From positions 77,360 through 141,359 of the forward strand of contig JAEYHZ010000039.1 in the NCBI GenBank assembly GCA_023409265.1: a DNA stretch of 64,000 nucleotides, read 5' to 3'. The stretch is from Bacillota bacterium. Its GTDB lineage: Bacteria > Bacillota > Clostridia > Acetivibrionales > DSM-1351. Made by a program: the position numbers and the translations under genes. Below, piece by piece: positions 52,166 through 61,153 of this stretch; position 1 is the stretch's first letter, and each line of letters opens with the position of its first letter. A model generated the notes under the pieces. It saw only the letters and a list, made by a program, of their open reading frames with translations. It was not told the DNA's origin and did not search any database.

Positions 52166-53125
52166 TTATCTGGAGATTATCTCATCCGGTACAACCAAAT
52201 CTCTATTTATCGAATATGCCTGCCGTATTTTAGAATAATTCCCATCAACGTCAGTTGTAATCTCAGCAATGGCATCAAGCAGTGATAAGTCATTTCTTGT
52301 CAACTCATCATCTTTTAAGGCCATAAGACGCCACGGTTTCCAGTCAAGGCCTTTGCAGATGCGAACAAGATACGGAACGGTTTCAACCTTGTTCAGCGCC
52401 GCAAAATCACGAAGCAGCTGGCCTCTCACAAACCAAAGACCATACAATGATTCAATACCCCATTCCGGTCTTATAGGGCAGCCTATTCCAAAATACTCCG
52501 GATTCACATCTCCATTTCGGCAGAGTCTCCATGCCTTTCCTGCAGTAATAAATTCATCTGGTTTCAGGTCTCGTGGATTAAATTGCTTGATCCTGTACGT
52601 CTTCTTTTTAATGCCATGATCTATATTTAATGCCCAATCAATCACTGAGCTTTGCTGAAACGGATCAAACTGAGGGTCAGCCATAATCCATCGAGTGCCA
52701 CTCCAATATTCGCAAATCCAGTGGTCTTCATATTTGCCGTTCCAGCCAAAATAAACCGCAAACCCACATCGGCTTCTTGCAGGAATTCCTTTTGCTCTAA
52801 GCAAAGCACACATGAGTACGGCAAATTCCCTACAACATGCGATTACACGATCCCTCGGGTGACGCGGAATGGCAAGACTGCTCTTGTCCAATTCAAGCGC
52901 CTTGTCAAGTAAATCTTCCATATAAGCTGTTTTCTGTGAATACTCATGCGCTTTGATATAGCTTTCACCATAGTATGTGACCCACATGTCATGCACGATC
53001 AATCCCTGGACTACTTGATAAATCGCATTTGGATCATCGGTCAGCCATTCGGTAAAAGCTTTATGCTTGTCAAGGCATGTTATTTCTTGGGGTTCGCTGT
53101 AGTATTTTAATACTTCAGACATCAT
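52166..53125 (-). CDS. Transglutaminase-like cysteine-protease-fold protein
   Basis: 319 residues from the ATG at 53125 (GGGAGG upstream). Triad: Cys in the CREFAVLMCALLRAKGIPAR segment, His in YEDHWICEYW and Asp in WIMADPQFDP. These are the hallmarks of the transglutaminase-like superfamily, which includes peptidases and crosslinking enzymes. There is no signal peptide. It is co-oriented with the AraC regulator, 20 bp after its stop, within the block flanked by direct repeats. Confidence 0.85.
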   Translation of the reverse strand: MMSEVLKYYSEPQEITCLDKHKAFTEWLTDDPNAIYQVVQGLIVHDMWVTYYGESYIKAHEYSQKTAYMEDLLDKALELDKSSLAIPRHPRDRVIACCREFAVLMCALLRAKGIPARSRCGFAVYFGWNGKYEDHWICEYWSGTRWIMADPQFDPFQQSSVIDWALNIDHGIKKKTYRIKQFNPRDLKPDEFITAGKAWRLCRNGDVNPEYFGIGCPIRPEWGIESLYGLWFVRGQLLRDFAALNKVETVPYLVRICKGLDWKPWRLMALKDDELTRNDLSLLDAIAEITTDVDGNYSKIRQAYSINRDLVVPDEIISR

Positions 53126-53143
53126 TACGCTACCTCCCATTCT

Positions 53144-53986
53144 TTATTTAATTGGAATCAGCAATTTGAAGCAATGAACATCGGGATCTTGAAAAATTTC
53201 ATCATAAATTTCAATATTATCATAAGACTCTATCTCATATCCCAGGCTCTTTGCATAGCCGATTGTGCCCGCATAGGCATCAGGTGTGGAAATAGAATCA
53301 GGAACACTTGCCTGAATAAATTTTTGTACTCTGATAAATCTTTTGGTCATGCCCAACGGTGCTTCAAATGCTCCGCTTACACCTATTGAAGCCATGTATT
53401 TGAATCGGTCATTATCACAGGTTTCATGCTCACATATGCCGTACATTGTCATGGGATTTGTTGCATGTTTTATGTCGTTAACCCGTGTCAGAAAATCACT
53501 CCATAGTTTGCCGATATTACCATCATTGTCCCATATTCTGGCATAACATTCCATGCCGATAACATAAAATCCATCCGAATGCAATAAGCTAAACGTCATC
53601 TGATGGCTGTCAATAGCAGGTTCGTTATCAACTACCGATAATCTTTTAAGCGGAGGAGGGCAATTACTCTGGCGATATTTATTCGGAGAGATACCATATA
53701 CCCTGGTAAATGCACGCGTAAATACGTCATGTGATTCAAACCCATATTCAAAAGCTATACTGGTTATAGACTTATCACTGTCTATCAAATCTCTGGCCGC
53801 CATTGACATCCTTCGCCTCAATATATAAGCGCCGATAGTATCTCCGGTTAATCTCTTAAATAGCCGATAAAAATGAGGTACTGAAAATCCTGCTTCACGA
53901 GAAATATCATAAAGGCTTACATTCTGGGTAATGTTTTTATCAATATAATCCAAGGCTTTTAACATATGCTGATCTTTTGGCATCAT
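53144..53986 (-). CDS. AraC-family regulator with effector-binding domain
   Basis: 280 residues if started at the ATG at 53986; an upstream start (54094) adds a hydrophobic leader without a good ribosome site. The two AraC HTHs are at the N-terminus (SLYDISREAGFSVPHFYRLF and ITSIAFEYGFESHDVFTRAF), followed by a GyrI-like effector-binding domain (VIGMECYARIWDNDG, GTIGYAKSLGYEI). It probably controls itself and the transglutaminase-like gene. Confidence 0.88.
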   Translation of the reverse strand: MMPKDQHMLKALDYIDKNITQNVSLYDISREAGFSVPHFYRLFKRLTGDTIGAYILRRRMSMAARDLIDSDKSITSIAFEYGFESHDVFTRAFTRVYGISPNKYRQSNCPPPLKRLSVVDNEPAIDSHQMTFSLLHSDGFYVIGMECYARIWDNDGNIGKLWSDFLTRVNDIKHATNPMTMYGICEHETCDNDRFKYMASIGVSGAFEAPLGMTKRFIRVQKFIQASVPDSISTPDAYAGTIGYAKSLGYEIESYDNIEIYDEIFQDPDVHCFKLLIPIK

Positions 53987-54136
53987 CTCACCCCACAGCA
54001 TAATAATAGCATTTTTATTGGGATCTTTCTCGATGAATATTATCAAGTTGAATAACATTATTATAGAAGTATTCAGCAAAATGAAAACAGCCACATCATT
54101 TTTCTAAATGACATGACTGTTTCGACAAAATACGAA

Positions 54137-54156
54137 TGGTGGAGCATAGGGGACTT
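54137..54156 (-). repeat. tRNA 3'-end remnant (copy 1)
   Basis: The minus strand reads AAGTCCCCTATGCTCCACCA, identical to the last 20 bases of the tRNA-like sequence at 54343-54396. Only T-arm, acceptor and CCA are present. It looks like an old attachment-site scar. Confidence 0.7.
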
Positions 54157-54230
54157 TCGCCTGCTGCCCATGCTTTTGACGTCGCCCACCCCTCGCTTTG
54201 CTTATGGTGCCGGGTTCCTACTGCAGGCTA

Positions 54231-54254
54231 AAAAAGTGCATTCAGCACTTTTTC
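54231..54254. terminator. Hairpin AAAAAGTGC/GCACTTTTT
   Basis: A short stem with a five-base loop (ATTCA) and A/T runs on both sides, of terminator form, between the tRNA remnant and repeat copy B. Confidence 0.6.
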
Positions 54255-54263
54255 TCCACGCCC

Positions 54264-54345
54264 GCAGCCCTTCCGGGTTCAAGTCCCCGAATACTTAATA
54301 AAAAAGAAGATACTTGCAGTAAATGCAAGTATCTTCTTCGTTTGG
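54264..54345. repeat. 82-bp direct repeat, copy B, with terminator
   Basis: Nearly the same as copy A at 51998-52079: GCAGCCC, CCGGGTTCAAGTCCCCGA, then the 15-bp stem (54304-54318/54324-54338) and CGTTTGG. The copies lie 2,266 bp apart and bracket the transglutaminase/AraC block. On the minus strand, the stem directly follows the tRNA-like CCA end at 54343, so it reads as a tRNA terminator. Confidence 0.8.
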
Positions 54346-54396
54346 TGGAGCATAGGGGACTTGAACCCCTGACCCCCACACTGCCAGTGTAAAACA
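54343..54396 (-). tRNA. tRNA 3'-half remnant (CCA end, T arm, anticodon-like arm)
   Basis: The minus strand reads ACACTGGCAGTGT, then GGGGGTCAGGGGTTCAAGTCCCC and TATGCTCCACCA. This resembles the 3' half of a tRNA, with GGC at the anticodon position (Ala-like). The matching 5' half (GGAGCAT and a D arm) is not found in the next 150 bases, so it is not a full gene. A 3' half ending in CCA is the usual core duplicated by integrases at tRNA attachment sites. Confidence 0.65.
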
Positions 54397-55082
54397 TTCC
54401 ATTATGTAACCTTCTGCGATACGCCGTAAATGTTGGTATTACTGAGTTATTTGTTTGGGCCATAAAATATCGTTTAATATAATTTGACTACTTTTTATAT
54501 CAATAGTAGTCAAATAGTAGTCAACATTTTCTTTTAAAGATTGAATATCATATCTTGAGTAATTTTTCTGAATATATTACATGTATTTATTCCCACTCAA
54601 CTGACCTAGTTAATCATAATTTCGTTAACGCTTATTTTAAGAGTTTTTCGTACATTTATTATTTTAATTATTCTATTAAAAATAGCTCAATAAGAATTAA
54701 TAGAACCAAAATAGAACCAGGAGGAAACCAGAAATCCACTTATACATTAAACTAATTTTGTTATTTGGAATATTCCTTCAAATTTTCTTTTATAATGTTT
54801 TGGAATAAAAAAATTAACCTTATTGATCCGTCCACCACCTATACCTAATATATATTTACAACTTAAATAAAAAGTGATTCGTATTAGTCACTAACTTTCA
54901 AAAGGTTTTATTACTTTTATGATTTTTACTTATTCAACAAACCCTCTCAACTTATGTATTTTAAGAAGGAATAACCCTCAATATATAATTCCAAATTTGT
55001 TCAGGAATAGATTATATGAAATTCACTACTATTCTTGACATGAATAAACTTAAACATATACAAAAGACTATTACTCAAGTTA
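54397..55082. other. 686-bp non-coding AT-rich boundary of the island with 9-bp repeats
   Basis: The motif TTGACTACT (54484-54492) occurs inverted as AGTAGTCAA at 54505-54513 and 54516-54524. Such short clustered repeats beside a tRNA 3' end are like integrase arm-type or excisionase sites. No integrase gene is present. The remaining sequence has only weak short frames. Confidence 0.55.
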
Positions 55083-56216
55083 TTATATTTCATTTATTAT
55101 TTCAATTCTTTCATTCTGCATACTATCATAAATAAATGATCTTATTATCTCTGGGGTTTCTTTCGAAATATGTATAACTAATTTATGGTCTTCAGGTATT
55201 TCATTTAATATTTTCCATATTATTATATTTAATCCACTTAACATAAAATATTCGTTACCAATAAATATATTTATCTTTTCGCATTTATCAGGTATGGTTA
55301 TCACAAGTTTTGACCTTGAAAATTCAATCGGGTTAATATTTGGAATTTTAATCGAACATTTGTCGTCAACCACAATACTGAATTTAGATATATCACTTAA
55401 GTCAAATGAGTAGATATTGTATGCATTATTATATTGATAGTTAAATTTTATTATATCTTTATATTTATTATAAACAAAATCCAAAGCGTGTTTACCTCCA
55501 CCACCATTAGACTTTGATTCAAATTTAAAAAGATTGAATTCATTGCCATTGTCAGATATTATTATTCTCTGATTAAATAATTTCAAACTAATTTTAGTCG
55601 CTTCACCGTGCTCAAAAGCGTTTTGGACTAACTCTTTTAATAGAATTGAAAATTCCATCTTAATACAATCTTTTATCCAAGTTGTATTGTTTATTATATA
55701 GTTTATTTGTTCCTGATATCTGTCGATTAAAATATTTATTTTACTTAATTCGCTATTTTCATATTGGTCAACTAAATTAATGATTAGCTCAGGATATTTT
55801 TCATCAATAAGCTTTGAAATTTCATGGTTATTATATAATTTATATTTACATTTATACTCATGACAGTATGATTTACAGTCATTATATTCTTCTGGTTGAG
55901 GATCATAGTTGATAAAAGATATGCACATAGCACCTTTATTATTTGTATTTGCAACTAATTTGTCTACACTCTTTTTATTATCGTCAAACATTTTTCCTTT
56001 AGCAGAATCACAAGTTGCTTGTATATATACGAAATTACCCTTTTCATCATTACACCATAAATCAGGTATTCCTTTTCTAGTCCTATTTCCCCCTTCACAA
56101 CCTCCGCCATGAGAAATTACTGACCATTTTTCATGTTCTCGTGATAATATCTCAATTGCTAGCCTTTGCAACTCACCAGCACTTAGATTATTCAGCAATG
56201 TTTCTGTTAAATTCAT
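55083..56216 (-). CDS. Nuclease-fold / GHKL ATPase fusion protein
   Basis: 377 residues. Residues 1-150 look like a restriction-endonuclease-fold domain: GGGCEGGNRTRKGIPDLW (Asp52) then VYIQATC (66-68), but with Gln-x-Thr where Glu-x-Lys is expected, so it may bind but not cut. Residues 190-280 form a GHKL ATPase: N box LLKELVQNAFEHG (Glu195, Asn199), G1 box ISDNG (Asp222) and Gly-rich NGGGGKHAL. The last 90 residues are unassigned. AT-rich codon use matches the island. I know of no named system with exactly this fusion. Confidence 0.65.
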   Translation of the reverse strand: MNLTETLLNNLSAGELQRLAIEILSREHEKWSVISHGGGCEGGNRTRKGIPDLWCNDEKGNFVYIQATCDSAKGKMFDDNKKSVDKLVANTNNKGAMCISFINYDPQPEEYNDCKSYCHEYKCKYKLYNNHEISKLIDEKYPELIINLVDQYENSELSKINILIDRYQEQINYIINNTTWIKDCIKMEFSILLKELVQNAFEHGEATKISLKLFNQRIIISDNGNEFNLFKFESKSNGGGGKHALDFVYNKYKDIIKFNYQYNNAYNIYSFDLSDISKFSIVVDDKCSIKIPNINPIEFSRSKLVITIPDKCEKINIFIGNEYFMLSGLNIIIWKILNEIPEDHKLVIHISKETPEIIRSFIYDSMQNERIEIINEI

Positions 56217-56303
56217 AATAACCTCGTAATTATAAATAAATGACTATAAAACCCCTGTTTGTTGAGTTAATTATCTAAGTAAATTACTGTGATTTTATGT
56301 TTA

Positions 56304-57389
56304 TCACTTATACCTATAGTTTAATTCTTTAATCTGGTAAGTTTTAACCTCAATACACTCAAATAATTCTGGCTTGAATATAGCCAAATTATATCCGGAT
56401 GTATTCATAGTGCTATTGTACTCTAACCCTGCATATTCTGCTTGTCCATCATGTTCAATACTCTTAATAAAATCACTTAAGTATTGTGTTGGTACATAAT
56501 CTAAATCACTATCACTCTTTCGTAGTGCTTTACCCATTTCTTTATTCAATTTAATTAAGTGTTCTTTGTTAATTGCATATTCTCTAAATCCTAATCCTTC
56601 AATAAACGGACTAATTTTATCAATAAACTTCAAGTCAACTACTATTATATCTTCTTTTAGTATAAATTTACCGATAGATATATAATCAAAAGCACCAGAT
56701 CTAACTTCATGTACTGTAGTTTCCTCATCACTTGCTAGGTATAAACAACTTATCCCTGCCGCGTTAGCTCGGCCTGCCGATGATTTCTCACTGGGGGGTG
56801 CTCCCATATCCTCAACTTGAATTCCTTCAGGTGGAGATATTCTCCCACGGTAGAATATACTTCCCATTTTATAAGACTTTCTTATAAAAGAACAGAATCG
56901 TTCAAGAATCGAAAGATTTATCAGTTTTGTATGAAATCTGTTTTGAGTTTTAACAGACTTAACAAAATCTTCCCATTGATTTGTTCTTAACAACGATTTT
57001 TCACTTAAGTACTCTTTATTATAAAATTCAGCAATTCCAACAGAACTATCAAAAAGCTCTGGCGAATGTTTATATTTTTCATAACAAGTACACGTTATTA
57101 TCTCATAAACATTTGAAAGACCAATAGCATTATTAAAAATATTCCATTTATAAAGTAATTCGTACTTTAAATTATTCAATTCTGATTTAGGATATGTAGC
57201 CGGTAATTGGCTAACAGGTATATATATATCTAAAAATTCATCAAACTTTTCTGATAATAAAGAATTTTTATTTGTATCATATATATACACATTTGTAGAA
57301 CCACACACTTGACATTTACCTTTTTGTCCAAGACTTTCGATTATGCCGATAATTTCAGTATCATTAAAACAATCAACGCAGAAAATCAT
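56304..57389 (-). CDS. RES-domain protein with N-terminal zinc ribbon (HEPN/RES type)
   Basis: 361 residues. The N-terminal CVDCF...CQVCGS zinc ribbon matches HEPN/RES-associated N-terminal domains. The RES domain follows, with FYRGRISP, AGRANAAGISCLYLASDEETTVHEVRSG and DYVPTQYLSDFI with NSTMNTSGYNLAIF. RES proteins are NAD+-degrading toxins (phosphorolysis) in toxin-antitoxin systems such as MbcT. It overlaps the sce7725-type gene by 17 bases. As an island effector it could deplete NAD+ on infection. Confidence 0.8.
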   Translation of the reverse strand: MIFCVDCFNDTEIIGIIESLGQKGKCQVCGSTNVYIYDTNKNSLLSEKFDEFLDIYIPVSQLPATYPKSELNNLKYELLYKWNIFNNAIGLSNVYEIITCTCYEKYKHSPELFDSSVGIAEFYNKEYLSEKSLLRTNQWEDFVKSVKTQNRFHTKLINLSILERFCSFIRKSYKMGSIFYRGRISPPEGIQVEDMGAPPSEKSSAGRANAAGISCLYLASDEETTVHEVRSGAFDYISIGKFILKEDIIVVDLKFIDKISPFIEGLGFREYAINKEHLIKLNKEMGKALRKSDSDLDYVPTQYLSDFIKSIEHDGQAEYAGLEYNSTMNTSGYNLAIFKPELFECIEVKTYQIKELNYRYK

Positions 57390-58326
57390 GACTTATTCTC
57401 CCATCGAAATATCTACCAATAAGTTCTATATGGTGCATTATCGAAAGTTTTTTTACAGTACCCAATCCGGGATATATTTCATTCGCATACATTTGTGTAA
57501 ATAACTTAATAGCATAAGTGTCAAGCCCTTGATCATTATTCCAATCAATTAATTTGGAAACTGCCTCTGCAAATTTTCCAGCAGGGTCGCTAATATCATC
57601 ATTAGTATCAGAAACAAAATGTTTTATTCTTAATTTTTTTTCTTTATCAAAATAAACAATATGTATTGCTATAGCATATGGAGCAAAACCCGTATCGCTA
57701 AAGTCTTTACCTATTATGGAATAATCAGAAAAACCAACATATCCATCTTCATAACAATATATATGATCTGAGGAAAATGGCTCATCATCTTTTTCTGCAT
57801 AATCAGTATTTCGAACTAATTTATTAAATTTATTATCCATCATTACTCTGTTATGTCTTATATTACGTCTGAAAACACTTTCGTCTGGAATAACGTTATA
57901 TCTTGGATTTCCTAAAGAGAACAAATTTTCATAGACAGGTATATAATCTTCATTATCACAAATAGTTACTATATCAGAAATACTTTGCCTTCTTTCAGAA
58001 AGCTTGGAAAAGTACTTTTTTGAATTAGAATCTAAGTAATGAACACAAATTATTTTTTCTGATTTAGTCAATTCTAGAAACTCTTCCTTTGCTCGAACAT
58101 TCGTTTCGTTATTCATATCTGAAATGAAATCACCTACTTTGGGATTATCGACTAAAGCTAATTCTTTACCATTTTTAATAAATGTCTGAATAGTCTTGAT
58201 CAAAGTAGAAGATAATTTTACAGGCTCAATTATGGGTATAATATAGCCACTTAATAATGAATTCTCAACCAATTCACGTATAGCAATTAATTCAAACTGC
58301 CTCCCCCTTAGATATGGAAAATACAT
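57373..58326 (-). CDS. sce7725-family protein
   Basis: 317 residues beginning MYFPYLRGRQFELIAIRELVE, the signature opening of the sce7725 family, a protein of unknown function regularly found beside sce7726. The middle (VGFSDYSIIGKDFSDTGFAPYAIAIHIVY) is also typical. It overlaps the sce7726-type gene by 35 bases and the RES gene by 17. No catalytic motif is evident. Confidence 0.8.
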   Translation of the reverse strand: MYFPYLRGRQFELIAIRELVENSLLSGYIIPIIEPVKLSSTLIKTIQTFIKNGKELALVDNPKVGDFISDMNNETNVRAKEEFLELTKSEKIICVHYLDSNSKKYFSKLSERRQSISDIVTICDNEDYIPVYENLFSLGNPRYNVIPDESVFRRNIRHNRVMMDNKFNKLVRNTDYAEKDDEPFSSDHIYCYEDGYVGFSDYSIIGKDFSDTGFAPYAIAIHIVYFDKEKKLRIKHFVSDTNDDISDPAGKFAEAVSKLIDWNNDQGLDTYAIKLFTQMYANEIYPGLGTVKKLSIMHHIELIGRYFDGRISHDFLR

Positions 58327-59179
58327 TCTCTCCCCCCCAATTTTGCTTTAGAAAGTTATTTAAATTGTAATAATCTTCTTTCTTAAAGTCACTAAAATAG
58401 AATAAGGATTTTAGTTCATATGGTATTTTAATAAATAAATCAGTATCTATTCTATTACGTTTCTTTAATTCTTGTAAAAATAACTTATATGCTAAATCTT
58501 TATCAATATTACAGAACATTTGCAAACAGGTCTTATAATAATTAAACTGGGAAACCTGCGGTAAATAACCATAATGTATCATTAGAATAGTCTCGTATTC
58601 ATTTTTACGCAAAACTTTAAAAATCACTTTCAAATCTAAGTACTCATTATTTTTGATAGGGTTCTTCTTTTTACTAATACAATTACGACTGTTTAGCGTG
58701 TAAATTCCTACTTTGGAGTTAGAAAGTTTCTTTTCAATTGCTATAAAGTTTGATTCAGATGTAACTACTACCACATGATTAAAAGCTTTATAGTAGTCCT
58801 CTATTTGAGTATCTAATCTATCAAAATTATCAAGTTCAGTTTTAATTTCATATACGACTGCCTTCCCGTTTATAAGGATAAAATCTGCTTTAGATTTAAA
58901 CACTGGTACCTCTGTAAGTGCTGTGGTAGTTCTTGGGCTATGTACCCCCATTAGTAATTTATTTAATAATGTATTTTTATAGTAATATTCATTTCTATAT
59001 TCCTCATTAAGCGTTTGATATATTTCGCTTATTAGCTGAAGATTGTTTTTCCCTTCTGGGTCATTAATATATCGTCGTATAGCTGAAATATATGTTTCTT
59101 CTGATTTTCCTTCAATTAAATTTTTGAAGATGTTACGAGAAAAAACACGATTCAAAAGCATATAATTACTTGAATTCAT
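58292..59179 (-). CDS. sce7726-family protein (nuclease-like fold)
   Basis: 295 residues. The central region KSKADFILINGKAVVYEIKTELDNFDRLDTQIEDY holds an Asp...Glu-x-Lys arrangement (DFI...YEIKT) like the PD-(D/E)XK nuclease core, followed by VVVVTSESNF. This matches the sce7726 family, paired with sce7725. GGAGG lies upstream of the ATG. Nuclease activity is inference from the motif. Confidence 0.8.
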   Translation of the reverse strand: MNSSNYMLLNRVFSRNIFKNLIEGKSEETYISAIRRYINDPEGKNNLQLISEIYQTLNEEYRNEYYYKNTLLNKLLMGVHSPRTTTALTEVPVFKSKADFILINGKAVVYEIKTELDNFDRLDTQIEDYYKAFNHVVVVTSESNFIAIEKKLSNSKVGIYTLNSRNCISKKKNPIKNNEYLDLKVIFKVLRKNEYETILMIHYGYLPQVSQFNYYKTCLQMFCNIDKDLAYKLFLQELKKRNRIDTDLFIKIPYELKSLFYFSDFKKEDYYNLNNFLKQNWGGENVFSISKGEAV

Positions 59180-59285
59180 GCAATTTACACCTCCAAAAAA
59201 GTATTCTATATTCCAAAGTATAATTAATAAACACTATAAAATCAACTAAATATTGTCATTATATTGTAGTTTCAAACTCTTATAT

Positions 59286-59921
59286 TTACTTTTCAATTAA
59301 TTGATATACAATAAAAACTGGTTTTAATCCACTTGCATAATGAAATAAATTTCGTAAATGATATGAAAAATAAAAATTAGTATATTCCGTATTCCAATTT
59401 TGTATTTTATCAATAATGTCAACCCAGTTATGTTTTGGAGCTGACAATAATATATTGTTTAATTCATCGTTTTCAAGTATATTAATCCCTTTTACACTTT
59501 TATTGTTGACTTGTCCTTTTAAAAAGTAAAATTCTTCATAATCGGTTTTTATCCCAGTATTAATATTAAACCACTTACATTCGGAACCAAAACCGATACT
59601 TTCTAACCCAGTTCCTATTGGAGATGAAGCTAGAACTGGAATATTATATTTAGCGAAATAATCAACTTGTTCAAATATAGAACGTCTAAATGTTATTATT
59701 GTTCGCGGAGATAAGACCGCATCTGTCTTTGGCCGTCGAGCAAAACAAGCGACTAGTTGTAAATTGTCCACTTTGTTTGAGAGAGATAAGATCGTATCGT
59801 CTCTATTTCTTTGATAAAAAAAAGGATAAAATAATTTAAAACTTGGTCTTATTCTATTATACAGGTCATTTAACACCACATATTCCGATGATCGAACACT
59901 AGAGAACCCGGTAATATACAT
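59286..59921 (-). CDS. Unknown protein of the defence island
   Basis: 211 residues from the ATG at 59921 (GAGGTGG upstream); a longer version starting at 59972 overlaps the GHKL gene. It begins MYITGFSSVRSSEYVVLNDLYNR, has LQLVACFARRPKTDAVLSPRT and IPVLASSPIGTGLESIGFG. I do not recognise a family. The Arg-rich, Ser-rich centre does not match a known active site. It is positioned between the STAS/GHKL-like gene and the sce7726-type gene and reads with them. Confidence 0.6.
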   Translation of the reverse strand: MYITGFSSVRSSEYVVLNDLYNRIRPSFKLFYPFFYQRNRDDTILSLSNKVDNLQLVACFARRPKTDAVLSPRTIITFRRSIFEQVDYFAKYNIPVLASSPIGTGLESIGFGSECKWFNINTGIKTDYEEFYFLKGQVNNKSVKGINILENDELNNILLSAPKHNWVDIIDKIQNWNTEYTNFYFSYHLRNLFHYASGLKPVFIVYQLIEK

Positions 59922-59958
59922 AATCCACCTCATAAAAATACATTTTTTGATTAATGTG

Positions 59959-60963
59959 TTACTTATAATCATTCATTAACAAACTACTTACCTTTGAGGC
60001 TGTAATAACTGCATTTTGAGAATTTAATTTTGCTTTTTTTTCACCTTCAGCAATTAAGTCTTTAAGCATTATTGATAATTCACAAATTCTAGAAACTTTA
60101 ATTCTCATTCTGATTGCAGTACCTTCAAACATTGTGTCATAAGTTTTATTTAACTTATCGTTAATAACAAGAGCTTTACTTCCACTACAGATGACAAAGC
60201 TACCACCATTTTTACATATACTGCTAGTTATATATAACCCATAACCGGAATTTGCCCAAAAATCGTAATCATTTCTTCTTTTTCTTTTTGTAAATGTTCT
60301 TGTTATACCAGGCTCAATTGCAAGTAATAATGCATCTTTATCGCCTTTAACCACTATGTTTGAATTTGAAGCCAAACTCCTTTTTATGCCGATCCCTTCA
60401 TCTAATATTGCTATCTCAACAGTATCTTTTGATGGCCAATACTGTCCTGCAACCCAAATATTATCTGAATTACTATGCTCTTCAACATTTCTCATAAGCT
60501 CTCTAAGTGAATATGTAAGTGTACTATTTAATTTTTTATTACCTCTTGATAATATAGATGCTAACTTTACTGCTTCATTCTCAATTGTTTGTTGTATAGC
60601 CTCAGAGCTAGTCACTGAGTGTTTTCTTAAAACTTTAAGGTCTATTTTAGTTATTGGAACATATGTATTACTGCCACTTGCTTGACCAGGTTTATTACCA
60701 AAATCTTGATACACACTTTGGAAGAATCCCATGTGGGCTGCATAAGATTTACCTTGAAAGTTAATATCTACGTGTTCAGCATCTTTATTTCTATTATAAA
60801 ATTGTCGTACTTTAGCACCAACCAATAACATCCCAAAAGGCTCGAAAGTACTTGAATATTTATAATCATATATATAGTTATCACAAGTTTCCAACTCCTC
60901 AATTCGTTTGCAGAATTGAATAGCCTCAATCATATTTAGATCTATTGGCATTTCAATAATCAT
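59959..60963 (-). CDS. GHKL ATPase with STAS-like N-terminal domain
   Basis: 334 residues from the ATG at 60963 (GGAGGGG upstream). Residues 1-75 resemble a STAS domain (SSTFEPFGMLLVGAKVRQFY). The GHKL ATPase region has N box RELMRNVEEHS (Glu155, Asn159), G1 box ILDEGIG (Asp188), G2 NSGYGLYIT (238-246) and GTAIRMRI (281-288). It could be an anti-sigma-like kinase or an ATP-dependent switch. First gene of the minus-strand island operon, with 190 bp separating it from the divergent Septu-like genes. Confidence 0.8.
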   Translation of the reverse strand: MIIEMPIDLNMIEAIQFCKRIEELETCDNYIYDYKYSSTFEPFGMLLVGAKVRQFYNRNKDAEHVDINFQGKSYAAHMGFFQSVYQDFGNKPGQASGSNTYVPITKIDLKVLRKHSVTSSEAIQQTIENEAVKLASILSRGNKKLNSTLTYSLRELMRNVEEHSNSDNIWVAGQYWPSKDTVEIAILDEGIGIKRSLASNSNIVVKGDKDALLLAIEPGITRTFTKRKRRNDYDFWANSGYGLYITSSICKNGGSFVICSGSKALVINDKLNKTYDTMFEGTAIRMRIKVSRICELSIMLKDLIAEGEKKAKLNSQNAVITASKVSSLLMNDYK

Positions 60964-61153
60964 AATATTCCCCTCCAATAAATTACTTTTAATCTAAGTA
61001 TATATCCAAAACTATAATTAGTAAATTTGTTATATAATGTTAGTATATGTATTTATTTATAACTATATATGCTTTTTGTGGTTTATTTGTATAAAAAAGT
61101 ATGCTAATCTTATTATTATTATTATTATTTATTCAATTAATTGAGGATAAGCC

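Noticed and set aside
54198..54392. 64-codon plus-strand frame ending VEHRGLEPLTPTLPV
   Set aside because: This is the well-known spurious translation through the tRNA-like sequence on the opposite strand.
54343..54396. A complete functional tRNA-Ala gene
   Set aside because: Only the 3' half is found. The 5' acceptor strand and D arm do not occur at the expected distance.
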